Notes under the pieces: model-generated
Told to the model about the DNA's origin: nothing
Seen by the model: only the letters and a program-made list of their open reading frames with translations
Database searches by the model: none
Source: Microtetraspora malaysiensis
GTDB taxonomy: Bacteria > Actinomycetota > Actinomycetes > Streptosporangiales > Streptosporangiaceae
Assembly (NCBI RefSeq): GCF_001528665.1
Contig: NZ_BBYJ01000004.1
Span: forward strand, 498,472-562,471
Direction: 5' to 3'
DNA length: 64,000 bases
Part shown: piece after piece, positions 42,878 through 52,554 of the stretch
How positions within the stretch are numbered: position 1 is the stretch's first letter
Layout of the letters: each line of letters opens with the position of its first letter
Made by a program: the position numbers and the translations under genes

Positions 42878-42939
42878 AGAACACGGATCTTTCACGCGTG
42901 GGGATGGGTGTCCGGCGCGGTGCGGGGCAGGGTTAGAGA

Positions 42940-45093
42940 ATGGATCTCGAGCGGTTGGCCGGCGGCGCACATCACGACCCACATTCCATCCTCGGCGCGC
43001 ACCCGGAGCCTGACGGCGTCACGATCCGGACGCTGCGCCCCCTCGCCGAGAAGGTCGAGGCCCTCGTGGACGGCAGAGCGTACGAGATGCGCCACGTCGC
43101 CTCGGGTGTGTTCGAGGTGACCGTCCCGGGCCTGGACAAGATCCCGGACTATCTGCTGCGGATCACCTATCCGGGGGCTCCGCCGCACGAGACGGCGGAC
43201 CCCTACCGGCACTGGCCGACATTGGGCGAGGTGGACCTGCACCTGATCGCCGAGGGACGGCACGAGCGGCTGTGGGAGGTGCTCGGGGCGCGCGTGCTGC
43301 GCCACGAGGACACCGACGGCACCGCGTTCGCCGTCTGGGCGCCGAACGCGCTCGGCGTCCGGGTGATCGGCGATTTCAACCACTGGGACGGCGCCGGGCA
43401 TCCCATGCGCTCGCTCGGCCGCTCCGGCGTGTGGGAGTTGTTCGTCCCGGAGATCGGCGCGGGCACCCACTACAAGTTCGCGGTCCTCGGCGTGGACGGG
43501 GTGTGGCGTGAGAAGGCCGACCCCATGGCCCGCCACACCGAGATCCCTCCGGCGACCGCCTCGATCGTCGAGACGTCCGCGTACGAGTGGCGGGACGACG
43601 CGTGGCTGGCGGAGCGGGCCGGGCGCACCGCGGTGGCCGAGCCGATGAGCGTCTACGAGGTGCATCTCGGCTCGTGGCGGCCCGGCCTCTCCTATCGCGA
43701 CCTCGCCTCCGAGCTGGTCGCGTACGTCAAGGAGATGGGCTTCACGCACGTGGAGTTCATGCCGGTGGCGGAGCATCCGTTCGGCGGCTCGTGGGGGTAC
43801 CAGGTCACCTCCTACTACGCGCCGACGTCGCGTTTCGGCACGCCCGACGATTTCCGTCACCTCGTGGACGAGCTGCACCGCGCGGACATCGGCGTGATCG
43901 TCGACTGGGTGCCCGCGCACTTCCCGATGGACGAGTGGGCGCTGGCCCGCTTCGACGGCACCCCGCTGTACGAGCACGCGGACCCGCACCGCGGCGAGCA
44001 CCCGGACTGGGGCACCTATGTGTTCGACTTCGGGCGGAACGAGGTGCGCAACTTCCTGGTGGCCAACGCGCTCTACTGGCTCAGGGAGTTCCACGTGGAC
44101 GGGCTGCGGGTCGACGCCGTGGCCTCGATGCTGTACCTCGACTACTCGCGGCGCGAGGGCGAGTGGACGCCGAACATCTACGGCGGCCGGGAGAACCTGG
44201 ACGCGATCGAGTTCCTCAAGGAGATGAACGAGGTCAGCTACCGCGAGGTCCCCGGCATCGTGACGATCGCCGAGGAGTCCACCGCCTGGCCGGGCGTCTC
44301 GCGTCCCGTCCACCTGGGCGGTCTCGGCTTCGGCTTCAAGTGGAACATGGGCTGGATGCACGACACGCTGGCCTACCTCGCGCATGAGCCGATCTTCCGG
44401 CAGTACCACCACCATCAGATGACGTTCTCGCTGATGTACGCGTACTCGGAGAACTTCGTGCTGCCGCTGTCGCACGACGAGGTGGTCCACATGAAGGGGT
44501 CGCTGCTCGGCAAGATGCCGGGCGACGAGTGGCAGCGTTTCGCCAACCTCCGCGCGCTGTACGGCTTCATGTGGGCGCATCCGGGCAAGCAACTGCTGTT
44601 CATGGGCGGCGAGTTCGGCCAGGGGTCGGAGTGGTCGGAGTCGAAGGGGCTCGACTGGTGGGTGCTCGACTTCGACTTCCACCAGGGGGTGCGGCGGCTG
44701 GTCCGCGACCTCAACCGGGCCTATCGCGACACGCCCGCCCTGTACGCGCTGGACAGCGACCCCGCCGGCTTCCGGTGGATCGACGCCGACGACGCCCAGG
44801 GGAACGTGTTCTCCTTCCTGCGGTACGACGGGTCGGGCTCGGTGCTGGCCTGCGTGTCCAACTTCTCGGGGGCGCCGCACGAGGACTACCGCCTCGGCCT
44901 GCCCACGCCCGGGAGGTGGGAGGAGGTCGTCAACACCGACGCGTACGACTACGCGGGGAGCGGCGTCGGCAACATGGGCGCGGTGGAGGCGGTCGAGGAG
45001 CCGCACCACGGCCTCCCCTGCTCGGCGCGGCTCCGCATGCCCCCGCTGGCGACCGTCTGGCTGCGCCGTACCGGGGAGGACGAGGAGAGCTGA
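42940..45093 (+). CDS. glgB: 1,4-alpha-glucan branching enzyme GlgB
   Basis: GlgB introduces alpha-1,6 branches into the glucan made by GlgE. The 717-residue protein has the N-terminal beta modules ([37 protein letters not shown]) and a GH13 barrel with [32 protein letters not shown], the nucleophile Asp in [17 protein letters not shown], Glu in [14 protein letters not shown] and [20 protein letters not shown]. It starts at ATG 42940, 273 bp after pep2, and is the last gene of the cluster. Confidence 0.97.
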   Translation: MDLERLAGGAHHDPHSILGAHPEPDGVTIRTLRPLAEKVEALVDGRAYEMRHVASGVFEVTVPGLDKIPDYLLRITYPGAPPHETADPYRHWPTLGEVDLHLIAEGRHERLWEVLGARVLRHEDTDGTAFAVWAPNALGVRVIGDFNHWDGAGHPMRSLGRSGVWELFVPEIGAGTHYKFAVLGVDGVWREKADPMARHTEIPPATASIVETSAYEWRDDAWLAERAGRTAVAEPMSVYEVHLGSWRPGLSYRDLASELVAYVKEMGFTHVEFMPVAEHPFGGSWGYQVTSYYAPTSRFGTPDDFRHLVDELHRADIGVIVDWVPAHFPMDEWALARFDGTPLYEHADPHRGEHPDWGTYVFDFGRNEVRNFLVANALYWLREFHVDGLRVDAVASMLYLDYSRREGEWTPNIYGGRENLDAIEFLKEMNEVSYREVPGIVTIAEESTAWPGVSRPVHLGGLGFGFKWNMGWMHDTLAYLAHEPIFRQYHHHQMTFSLMYAYSENFVLPLSHDEVVHMKGSLLGKMPGDEWQRFANLRALYGFMWAHPGKQLLFMGGEFGQGSEWSESKGLDWWVLDFDFHQGVRRLVRDLNRAYRDTPALYALDSDPAGFRWIDADDAQGNVFSFLRYDGSGSVLACVSNFSGAPHEDYRLGLPTPGRWEEVVNTDAYDYAGSGVGNMGAVEAVEEPHHGLPCSARLRMPPLATVWLRRTGEDEES

Positions 45094-45157
45094 GCAAACC
45101 CTAAGGAACGGGACAAGGCCCCGCCGGATCTCCAGAACCGTCACTTATGGTGGCACT

Positions 45158-46843
45158 ATGGACGCGACGAAAGCGATCTTCGATACGGTCGACCGGCTGC
45201 GGCAGCGCCGCACCGCACCGCTGGTCCTCGAACTCGACCTGACCGAGGGCCTCACCGAAGGGCCGCCGGTCGATCCGCTGGGCGCGATCCTGTCCATGCG
45301 CAAGGCGCGGCTGGCCGACGTGCTCTCCGGGCTGAAGCGGGCCCGCCAGGACTCCCGGGTACGCGCGGTCATCGTCAAGATCGGCGGACACCCGCTCGGG
45401 CTGGCCATGGTCCAGGAGCTGCGGACCGCCCTCCTTCACCTGCGCGCCGCCGGGAAGCTGACCGTCGCGTTCGCCGAGACCTTCGGGGAGTTCGCCGCCG
45501 GCACCGTGCCGTACTACCTGGCCAGCGCGTGCGAGCGGGTCTACCTGCAGCCGTCCGGCGACCTCGGGCTGACGGGCATCTCGCTGGAGCAGCGGTTCGT
45601 ACGGGACGCGCTGGCCAAGGCCGGCGTGGAGTACCAGCTCGGCCAGCGGTACGAGTACAAGACCGCGGCCAACATGTTCACCAAGAACCACATGACCGAC
45701 GCGCACCGCGAGTCCGTGACCCGGATCGCCGAGTCGGTGACCGAGCAGATCGTGAAGGGCATCGCCGACGCGCGTTCCCTCACCCCTGAGCGGGTCCGCG
45801 AGCTGATCGACCAGGGACCGTTCGTCGGGGCTGAGGCACTGGAGGCGGGTCTCGTCGATGCCCTGAAATATCGGGACGAGGTGTACACCGAGACGGTCGG
45901 GGACGCCCACCTGCTCTACGTCGCCCGGTACGCGAGGGGCCCGCTGCCCAAGAAGCTCCCGCACCCGGGCGAGCCCGTCGTCGCCCTGGTCCACGGCCTC
46001 GGCGCGATCCGCCTGGGGCGCAGCGGCCGTTCCCCGCTCGGCGGCGGGACCTCGATGGGCTCCGACACGATCTGCGCCGCGCTGCGCTCGGCCCGCCGGG
46101 ACGACAGGGTGAAGGCGATCGTGTTCCGGGTGGACAGCCCCGGCGGGTCGTACGTCGCCTCGGACGCGATCTGGCGCGAGGTGGTGCTGGCGCGCAAGGC
46201 GGGCAAGCCGGTCGTCGTCTCGATGGGCGACCTCGCCGCCTCCGGCGGGTACTTCGTGTCGATGGCCGCCGACGTGATCGTGGCCCAGCCCGGCACGCTC
46301 ACCGGCTCCATCGGCGTGTTCGGCGGCAAGCCGGTCGTCGAGGACCTGCTGAACAAGATCGGCGTGGTCACGGAGACGGTGGTCGAGGGGGCCAACGCCG
46401 GCATGTTCTCCCCCACGCGCGAGTTCTCCGGGCAGCAGTGGGACCGGGTCAACGCCTGGCTCGACCGCATCTATGAGGACTTCGTGGGCAAGGTGGCGCA
46501 GGGACGCGGGCTGGACCGGGACCGGGCGCACGAGCTGGCCAGGGGACGTGTCTGGACCGGGGCCGACGCGCTTGAGGGCCGCCTGGTGGACGAGCTCGGC
46601 GGCCTGGAGGACGCCCTCGCCCTGGCCAGGAAGAAGGCCGGGCTCGCCGTGGACGCGCCGGTCAGGACATATCCGCGGATGCACCCTCTTGAGCGGCTGC
46701 GCCCGCCGGAGTCGAGCGAGGACCGGTCGGCCGCCGCCAGCATCCGCCTGGAGGCGTGGGGGCCGATGGCCCGTGTGGCCGCCGAGCTCGGCCTCCCGGC
46801 GTACGGCCCGCTCATGCTCCCCGGCGGGTGGACCATCCGCTGA
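45158..46843 (+). CDS. sppA: Signal peptide peptidase SppA (67K-type, S49)
   Basis: SppA cleaves remnant signal peptides. The 561-residue protein has both S49 repeats. The catalytic Lys fits RYEYKTAANMFT in the first half (about residue 168), and the catalytic Ser fits GDLAASGGYFVSMAAD in the second half (about 362), the usual cross-domain dyad of the long form. VFRVDSPGGS and GTLTGSIGVFGGKP are conserved segments. No N-terminal membrane anchor is evident, unlike E. coli SppA. It starts at ATG 45158, 64 bp after glgB. Confidence 0.92.
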   Translation: MDATKAIFDTVDRLRQRRTAPLVLELDLTEGLTEGPPVDPLGAILSMRKARLADVLSGLKRARQDSRVRAVIVKIGGHPLGLAMVQELRTALLHLRAAGKLTVAFAETFGEFAAGTVPYYLASACERVYLQPSGDLGLTGISLEQRFVRDALAKAGVEYQLGQRYEYKTAANMFTKNHMTDAHRESVTRIAESVTEQIVKGIADARSLTPERVRELIDQGPFVGAEALEAGLVDALKYRDEVYTETVGDAHLLYVARYARGPLPKKLPHPGEPVVALVHGLGAIRLGRSGRSPLGGGTSMGSDTICAALRSARRDDRVKAIVFRVDSPGGSYVASDAIWREVVLARKAGKPVVVSMGDLAASGGYFVSMAADVIVAQPGTLTGSIGVFGGKPVVEDLLNKIGVVTETVVEGANAGMFSPTREFSGQQWDRVNAWLDRIYEDFVGKVAQGRGLDRDRAHELARGRVWTGADALEGRLVDELGGLEDALALARKKAGLAVDAPVRTYPRMHPLERLRPPESSEDRSAAASIRLEAWGPMARVAAELGLPAYGPLMLPGGWTIR

Positions 46844-46851
46844 CGCCGCCG

Positions 46852-46877
46852 GGGCCGGGGCCGGCCGTCCCCGGCCC
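46852..46877. terminator. Hairpin between sppA and the asparagine-synthetase-like gene
   Basis: GGGCCGGGG pairs with CCCCGGCCC around an 8-nt loop, between two converging genes whose stop codons are 48 bp apart. It probably works in both directions. Confidence 0.6.
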
Positions 46878-46891
46878 GCCGGCAATGCGCC

Positions 46892-48724
46892 CTACCGGGG
46901 GATGAGCACCTCGACGGGGTCCAGGCCGTCCGGCGCGCTGCCGGGGTACAGCTCGGACAGCATCGCGCCGACCGTGTAGAGGTTCCAGGCGAGGGCGGGC
47001 TGCTTGACCGCCGACGCGGCGAACATCTCCTCGACGGCGTCCTTCCTGACGATGTCCCAGAGGACGTCGCCGTCCAGCACGCCCTCGCGCAGGACCGCGG
47101 TGAGCCGCTCGCCGGGGCTGGTCCGCCAGTTCCAGCCGGCCGCCCCCTTCTTCTTCGTCGCGCCCTTCTGCACCGCCGCGCCCTTCTGCGTCGCCGGGGC
47201 GGGTGGCCGCCGCCGGGCGAGCAGGGACTCCCACCGGGAGGGAGCACGCTCGGCCCTGAACCTCCATTCGGCGCCCTCGATCGGAATCCGCCGCAGTTCC
47301 GGGGCGAACATGCCGATCAGCTCGTGCACGACCTCCTCCGAGCGGCGCCACATCGGATCGAGCGCGAGCGCGGCGGCCACCACCCGGTTGTCGAGGAAGG
47401 GCTGCACGGCGTCTCCCCTCCTCAGGGATCCCGCACGTGCCGCCGCGTGCCACCTGCCCACCCGATAGGTGACGTACAAGTGGTCGAGAACCCGCGCGGG
47501 GTCGGCCGCGGCCCGCTCCTGCCAGGGCGCGGCGAGGTCCCGGGCGTGCGCGTTGGCCTCCTCCGTGAAAAGGTGCTCGTCCTTCAGGAAGAAGGCGTCC
47601 ACTCTGCGGCGCATCGCCTGAGGCGCGGGATTGCCCTGGCTGTAGAGGAACCCGCCGCGCAGGATCTCGCCGCTCTGCCCGGACATGGTCAGCCGGGAGC
47701 TGTACGGCAGGTACTCGACGATGGTCTCGTAGGCGGAGGTCATGCCTTCACACGTGCGCAGCACCTCGAACGTACGGCGGAGTGGGTGCTCCACCAGCAC
47801 CGCGTCCCGCTGCTCCGTGCGCTTCGGCGGGATCACCGTGTGCTCGACCCCGAGTTTCGCGGCGATCTGCCGCGCGATCACCACATCGGGGTGGTCGTCC
47901 AGACCGTTGGTCGTCACCCGGAACGGGACCTTGGCCGCGTGGAGCAGGGCCGCCATGAGCCGGCTGTCCCGTCCCCCGGTGAGCGCGAGATTCACCTGGT
48001 CGGTGAGCGGCCGGACCGTCTCCAGCAGCGCTTCGGCGAGCCCCTCGATCGCCCCCCGCATGGCCCGGCGGGACGACGGTACGGGTCCCGGCTCGGGCAA
48101 CGGGACCGAGGTGACCGTCCGGACCCCGTCGCGGATCTCCAGCGTCGTCGCCGGCGGCAGCGCGCGTACCCCTTCGAAGGGCGTCTCGTCGGACAGGAAG
48201 TAGCCCTGCCGCACCATCGACTGGAGGGCCGGCGCATCCCACCTGACCGGCCGGCCGCCGCGTGCGATCAGGTGCACCAGCAGCGCGCGGGTCCCCACGA
48301 CGTGCAGTTCCGGGGTCTCGGCGTAGAAGATTCCGCACGCCCGCGTGATGTCGGTGACCGCCGTCATCTCCCCGGGCCCGACGCGAAGCGCCGCGAAGCA
48401 TCCCCGCGTCCGGTGGGCGGTGTCCCCCATCGACGACGCGTCGAGGAGATCCCGCGTGGCGCCCCACTCAAGCAGGGTTCCGGTGACGCCGATCGCCCGG
48501 GAATCCGTCGCCGTGATCAGGGGCGGCCGGGTGCCGCTCTCCCCCTCGTTCCCCCAGCCGAGCAACACGGCCCCCGGAAATCGCCGCTCCACGGCGGCGA
48601 CGGTGTCCGGCGGCACCGGGAAGAATTGGTCGACCAGGCTCTCCGCGTGTCGGATCACCTGGTCGAGGAGCCCCGTCGGAGCCGTGACCTTGCTCACCAC
48701 GGCGAGGAAAACGCGCACTTCCAC
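46892..48724 (-). CDS. Asparagine synthetase B-like protein lacking the glutaminase Cys
   Basis: A 610-residue protein with a two-domain AsnB layout. The N-terminal region (about 50-190; RTRGCFAALRVGPGEMTAVTD) resembles the class II glutamine amidotransferase fold, but there is no Cys at position 2, so it cannot use glutamine in the normal way. The synthetase domain has the PP-loop NLALTGGRDSRLMAALLHA (about 244-262) and TMSGQSGEILRGGF (about 350-363). A Lys/Ala/Gln-rich insert (QKGAAVQKGATKKKGAAG) lies about residues 508-525. Proteins like this form amides or act in polysaccharide and peptide pathways; lasso cyclases are related, but no precursor gene is adjacent. GTG start at 48724 is tentative. 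Confidence 0.72.
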   Translation of the reverse strand: MEVRVFLAVVSKVTAPTGLLDQVIRHAESLVDQFFPVPPDTVAAVERRFPGAVLLGWGNEGESGTRPPLITATDSRAIGVTGTLLEWGATRDLLDASSMGDTAHRTRGCFAALRVGPGEMTAVTDITRACGIFYAETPELHVVGTRALLVHLIARGGRPVRWDAPALQSMVRQGYFLSDETPFEGVRALPPATTLEIRDGVRTVTSVPLPEPGPVPSSRRAMRGAIEGLAEALLETVRPLTDQVNLALTGGRDSRLMAALLHAAKVPFRVTTNGLDDHPDVVIARQIAAKLGVEHTVIPPKRTEQRDAVLVEHPLRRTFEVLRTCEGMTSAYETIVEYLPYSSRLTMSGQSGEILRGGFLYSQGNPAPQAMRRRVDAFFLKDEHLFTEEANAHARDLAAPWQERAAADPARVLDHLYVTYRVGRWHAAARAGSLRRGDAVQPFLDNRVVAAALALDPMWRRSEEVVHELIGMFAPELRRIPIEGAEWRFRAERAPSRWESLLARRRPPAPATQKGAAVQKGATKKKGAAGWNWRTSPGERLTAVLREGVLDGDVLWDIVRKDAVEEMFAASAVKQPALAWNLYTVGAMLSELYPGSAPDGLDPVEVLIPR

Positions 48725-48937
48725 CTCACAGAATCAGATCGGGACGGCCGTCCGCGATGCGCGGTCAGCGGAGCGGTGTCCCGACACAAGCCGGTACGGC
48801 GGCGCGCGATCGGGACCTCACACCCGTACTTGTCCTTCAGCCGCCGATGCGTTCTCGCCGTCGGCTGACGGCGGCCATCGGCTCATGCGCGGAGCGGTTC
48901 ACCTCCCGTCGACGACATCGAGTGGAGACGCGCCCGC

Positions 48938-50878
48938 TCAGGCGGGGGCGGTGAACGACTTGAAGACGGACTGCATCGTCGGCTGGAAGGCGTCCCAGTT
49001 CTTCACGCGTACCTGCCAGCGGAGGTAGGAGAGCGACGACCCGGTGGAGACCACCCGCACGACCTCGCGATAGCCGCCCTTGAGCTCCATGGTCTCAGGG
49101 GAGGGATTGGCGGTGAAGGCGGTGAACTCCAACTCGGCCGCCTGACCGGCCGCCAGGGGCAACTCGCGCATCTCGATCCGCCGGTATTTGTTGCCGCTTT
49201 TGGCCTTGAGGGTCTGCTCCACCTTGCCGAGGTACGCCATGGGGTCGCTACCACCGCCGACCACCTGCACAGTGAGGACCGCGCGGCCCTTCGGGTCCGA
49301 CCACCACTGCCCGCCGTTATCGCTGTGGTCGTTCTTCCAGGACTTGGGCACGCGGGCGCTCCACCCCTGGTCGGAGGAGAACGGCTGGAGGGGCAACGGT
49401 CGCGTGGACGTCGAGGCCGACGCATTATCGTTGCCCACCCCGCCGTCCACCGTCTCGCGAAGAAGCGTCCAGGCGCCGATCGTCACCACGGCCAGCACCA
49501 CGGCGACGGCCGCGGCCAGCAGCGCCCAGTGGCCCGGGCCCCACCCGGACGTCCGCGCGCGCCACGCCGGATGCGTCGGCGACCCCATGGGGTGCGGCCT
49601 CGGTCCGGATCCGGAAGGCGCGTGCTGCGGGTGCGCGCCCCCTGGCCAGGCTCCGTCGCGCCCGGCGCCGGGCATCTGCCCTCCCGGCAGGGTACGGCCC
49701 GGCCCGGGGCCGCCGGGCATCGGAAGCCCGGTCATCGAGGGCCCCGAAACGCGATCGCCCGGCACACCGCCGTTGGGCGCGAAGCCTCCGGCCGCGGGAC
49801 CGCCCGGCACGGCGAGCCCGGGCATGGACTGGCCCGAGATGCGGTCGCCGGGCATGGCGCCGCGTGGGGCGTGACCTCCCGGCATCGCGCCGCCGGGGAC
49901 GGGGATCCCCGGCGCCGAGGGACCGGAAGCACGGTCACCCGGCACACCGCCGTACGGCCCGAAGCCGCCGGGCACCGCGCCACCGTGCCCACCACCGTGC
50001 CCGCCACCGGGCGCGGGGCCGGGCATCGGACCGCCCGGCATCGGGCCGGCGACCGCGGCCAGCAGCCGGTCCGCCTCCTCCGCGCCGACGCGATACGCCG
50101 GGTCCTTGACCAGCAGCCCGGCGAGGGCGGGGCGGACCTCGGGCGGCACCTGGCCGAGGTCGGCCTGCTCGTTGCTGATGAGGGCCCCGAGCACCGCCAT
50201 CGCGCTGTCCCGGTGGAAGGGCGACCTGCCGGTCAGCAGCGCGTACAGCGTCGCGCCGAGCGACCAGAGGTCGGAGGCGGGCCCGGCCTGCGTCCCGGTG
50301 ACTCTCTCGGGGGCGATGAAGCTGGGCGACCCGGTGACCATCCCGGTCCTGGTGAGCGACGCGTCTTCCTCGAACGTGGCGATGCCGAAGTCGGTGAGGA
50401 CGATCCGGCCGTCCCGCCCGACCAGGATGTTGGCGGGCTTGACGTCACGGTGGATGACGCCGGCCGCGTGGGCGCAGGTGAGCGCGGAGAGCACCTCGCG
50501 CCCGATCTCGGCGACCCGGGCGGCGGGCAGGGGACCGTCCTCGGTGACGATGTCGTCCAGCGACCGCGACGGGACGAGTTCCATGACGATCCACGGGCGG
50601 TCGTCGTGCTGGACGGCGTCGTAGATGGCGATGATGCCCCGGTGGTTGAGCCGCGCGGCGGTCCGCGCCTCGCGCGTGGCGCGCTCGATCAGCTCGGCGC
50701 GCTGCTCGTCGCCGACTCCGGGCGGGAGGATGACCTCCTTGACCGCGATCGGCCGGTCCAGGACGGTGTCGTGTCCCTCCCAGACGGCTCCCATGCCGCC
50801 CTGGCCAAGGGGACGGATCAACCGATAACGGCCAACGATGACCGGAGGATTGGCTGTCGTCACCGTGGCACCATCCAT
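48938..50878 (-). CDS. Ser/Thr protein kinase with 30-residue repeats and one membrane segment
   Basis: A 646-residue receptor-type kinase. The kinase domain spans about 16-275 (LGQGGMGAVWEGHD, IAVKEVILP, HRDVKPANILV, LTDFGIATF, GSPSFIAPERV). A Gly/Pro/Met-rich stretch at 280-430 contains three exact-length 30-residue repeats (310-399). One membrane helix (about 450-472) precedes an extracytoplasmic domain of about 175 residues (WSARVPKSWKNDH to VFKSFTAPA) that probably senses a signal. The start at ATG 50878 has no ribosome-binding site; a palindrome lies 31 bp upstream. It is separate from the kinase array at 20-25 kb. Confidence 0.9.
   Translation of the reverse strand: MDGATVTTANPPVIVGRYRLIRPLGQGGMGAVWEGHDTVLDRPIAVKEVILPPGVGDEQRAELIERATREARTAARLNHRGIIAIYDAVQHDDRPWIVMELVPSRSLDDIVTEDGPLPAARVAEIGREVLSALTCAHAAGVIHRDVKPANILVGRDGRIVLTDFGIATFEEDASLTRTGMVTGSPSFIAPERVTGTQAGPASDLWSLGATLYALLTGRSPFHRDSAMAVLGALISNEQADLGQVPPEVRPALAGLLVKDPAYRVGAEEADRLLAAVAGPMPGGPMPGPAPGGGHGGGHGGAVPGGFGPYGGVPGDRASGPSAPGIPVPGGAMPGGHAPRGAMPGDRISGQSMPGLAVPGGPAAGGFAPNGGVPGDRVSGPSMTGLPMPGGPGPGRTLPGGQMPGAGRDGAWPGGAHPQHAPSGSGPRPHPMGSPTHPAWRARTSGWGPGHWALLAAAVAVVLAVVTIGAWTLLRETVDGGVGNDNASASTSTRPLPLQPFSSDQGWSARVPKSWKNDHSDNGGQWWSDPKGRAVLTVQVVGGGSDPMAYLGKVEQTLKAKSGNKYRRIEMRELPLAAGQAAELEFTAFTANPSPETMELKGGYREVVRVVSTGSSLSYLRWQVRVKNWDAFQPTMQSVFKSFTAPA
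49682..49951 (-). repeat. Three 90-bp coding repeats in the kinase linker
   Basis: Codons 310-339, 340-369 and 370-399 of the kinase encode GGVPGDRASGPSAPG..., GAMPGDRISGQSMPG... and GGVPGDRVSGPSMTG.... The period is exactly 30 residues (90 bp), with V/M-PGDR, SG(P/Q)S and PGG at fixed positions. Divergence between copies shows they are not a recent expansion. The region links the kinase to its membrane helix. Confidence 0.85.
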
Positions 50879-50922
50879 TGAAAAGCGTGTCGTCGATTGA
50901 AAAGTGGGACGTCGATCGACGT
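50876..50922. promoter_or_regulatory. Direct repeat and 14-bp palindrome upstream of the fourth kinase
   Basis: CATTGAAAAGCGTGTCGTCG (50876-50895) and GATTGAAAAGTGGGACGTCG (50895-50914) are adjacent imperfect direct repeats; the first includes the start codon of the kinase. The second overlaps the perfect palindrome ACGTCGATCGACGT at 50909-50922. The palindrome fits a dimeric regulator site near the promoter of the kinase gene. Function is inferred. Confidence 0.5.
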
Positions 50923-51002
50923 TCGATCATGCCACAGCGATCCGGACCAAAGTGGCATTCATCGCCAAACGGGCAGGTCACGCCCGGGGTGGGTGGGCGA
51001 GA

Positions 51003-51482
51003 TCAGGACACCGGCCGATAGCGCGCGCGGAGCCGTACGAACGGGGCCTTCCCGGGATGGATATAGTCGACCGCCACCACGGAGGCGATGAAGAGCATGT
51101 GATCCCCGGCCGGAACCGCCTGGGACGTCTCCGCCTCCAACGCGGCTACACCGCCGTCCACGATCAGCGCCTCACTGTGCGGCCCGCGGTGGTGGGGCGC
51201 GCCGGCCAGCAGCAGCCGGGCGCTCGGACGGCCCGGCGTGGCGAAGCGGGAGGCGATCGCCTGCTGCCCGTCGGCGAGGACGGTGACCGCCCAGCGGTCC
51301 CGGCGCAGCAGCATCTCGGTGAGATAGCTCTCGGAGGCGAGGCTCACCAGGACGAGGGGCGGATCGAGCGACACCGACATCAGCGTGGAGACCGTGGCCC
51401 CCACGTCGTCCCTGCCCTCTCGTACGGTGACCACCGAGACGCCGGCGGCCAGTTGCCCCATCGCCTCGACGAACTCGCCCAC
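51003..51482 (-). CDS. Flavin reductase-like FMN-binding protein
   Basis: A split-barrel FMN-binding protein of about 159 residues, related to the flavin reductase components of two-component monooxygenases. Motifs include GQLAAGVSVVTVREG, VGATVSTLMSVSLDPPLVLVSLA (here in two parts around residue 30-50), FATPGRPS, and the C-terminal HMLFIASVVAVDYIHPGKAPFVRLRARYRPV. I placed the start at GTG 51482 (VGEFVEAM), just downstream of GGGAG; the frame is open to 51596 but that part is Arg/Pro-rich and not family-like. No monooxygenase partner is adjacent. Confidence 0.83.
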   Translation of the reverse strand: MGEFVEAMGQLAAGVSVVTVREGRDDVGATVSTLMSVSLDPPLVLVSLASESYLTEMLLRRDRWAVTVLADGQQAIASRFATPGRPSARLLLAGAPHHRGPHSEALIVDGGVAALEAETSQAVPAGDHMLFIASVVAVDYIHPGKAPFVRLRARYRPVS

Positions 51483-51612
51483 CACGCGCTCCCGCGACCT
51501 CGTCCGATCGTTGCGGTCAGAGCCTATGCCTCCGGCCGATCTCCCCGGCGGGCGCGCCCGCGTCGCCGGTGGACCGGGAGCGCGGGCGGCCGCCACGGGA
51601 GAGCGCCCTGGG

Positions 51613-52518
51613 TCAGACCAGGCCGTTCTGGGAGAGCCAGTCCTTGGCGACGACCGGCGGGTCGTCCTTGTCGACGGAGATCCGCTTCATCAGCGTCACG
51701 AGGGTGGCGGTGTCGAGCTTGGCGGAGATGGCGTCGAGCGTGGAGGTGACGGTGTCGTTCACGCCCGGCTTGTAGACGAGGGGCGCGATGTTGTCCGCGC
51801 CGAAGGCGTTCTTGGTGTCCTGCAGCGAGACGAGGTCGTTCAGCAGGATCTTGGGGTCGGTGGTGAAGACGTTGCCCACCTGGACGGCGCCGCTCTTGAT
51901 CGCGTCGGCGGTCGCGTCACCTGTGGGCTTCCACTCCTTGAACTCCAGGCCGTAGACGTCCGCGAAGTTCTTCTCCTGGCGCTCCTTGAACTCCGGCGGG
52001 CCGCCGACGACGAAGTCCTTGGACACCTTGGCCAGGTCCTCAATCGTGGTCAGGTTGTGCTTCGTCGCGGTCTCCTTGGTGACCGTCAGCGAGTTGTTGT
52101 CCTCGGCGGCGGCGGGCTGCAGGACCTCCAACTCCGCGGGAAGCGCCGTCTTCAGCCCGGCAAGAATGTCGTCCTTGGTCTTGGCCGTGCTGTTCTTGTC
52201 CACGAACGCGAGCAGCGATCCGATGTACTCAGGCAGCACGGTCAGGCCGCCGGTCTTGATCTGGCCGTACACGATCTCGCGGCTGCCGATGTTGGGCTTC
52301 TCCTCGACGGTGACGCCCTTGGCCTGGAGCCCCTGGGCGTAGATCGACGCGAGGAGCACGCTCTCGGGGAAGTTGAAGGAGCCCACGACCACCTTCTTCG
52401 CCTCTCCCGGAGTCGCGGACGCGGTGGCGGAGGACAGGGGGTCAGACCCGCCACCGCAGGCGGTCAAGGCGAGCGCCGCGGTCACCACGACCGCGACGGT
52501 ACTGAAAAGGCGTTTCAT
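51613..52518 (-). CDS. Osmoprotectant ABC transporter substrate-binding lipoprotein
   Basis: A 301-residue lipoprotein of the ProX/OpuC (OpuAC) type that binds glycine betaine, choline or related solutes. The signal is MKRLFSTVAVVVTAALALTA followed by the lipobox Cys. The mature protein shows VGSFNFPESVLLASIYAQGL, NIGSREIVYGQIKTGGLTV and LPEYIGSLLAF, all typical. The start at ATG 52518 (AAGGGA upstream) is preferred to a GTG six codons earlier. It is the last gene of a complete importer transcribed on the minus strand. Confidence 0.94.
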   Translation of the reverse strand: MKRLFSTVAVVVTAALALTACGGGSDPLSSATASATPGEAKKVVVGSFNFPESVLLASIYAQGLQAKGVTVEEKPNIGSREIVYGQIKTGGLTVLPEYIGSLLAFVDKNSTAKTKDDILAGLKTALPAELEVLQPAAAEDNNSLTVTKETATKHNLTTIEDLAKVSKDFVVGGPPEFKERQEKNFADVYGLEFKEWKPTGDATADAIKSGAVQVGNVFTTDPKILLNDLVSLQDTKNAFGADNIAPLVYKPGVNDTVTSTLDAISAKLDTATLVTLMKRISVDKDDPPVVAKDWLSQNGLV

Positions 52519-52554
52519 CACTATTCCCTTCACAATTGGGGGGTAAAGTATAGA

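Noticed and set aside
46892-48937. A lasso peptide cluster around the asparagine-synthetase-like gene
   Set aside because: No precursor peptide, B-protein protease or RRE domain is present on either side, and the cyclase-like gene is followed by sppA and preceded by a kinase.
48725-48937. A small gene between the asparagine-synthetase-like gene and the fourth kinase
   Set aside because: The short plus-strand frames here are Arg-rich, without start signals or family features; I see nothing in this 213-bp gap.
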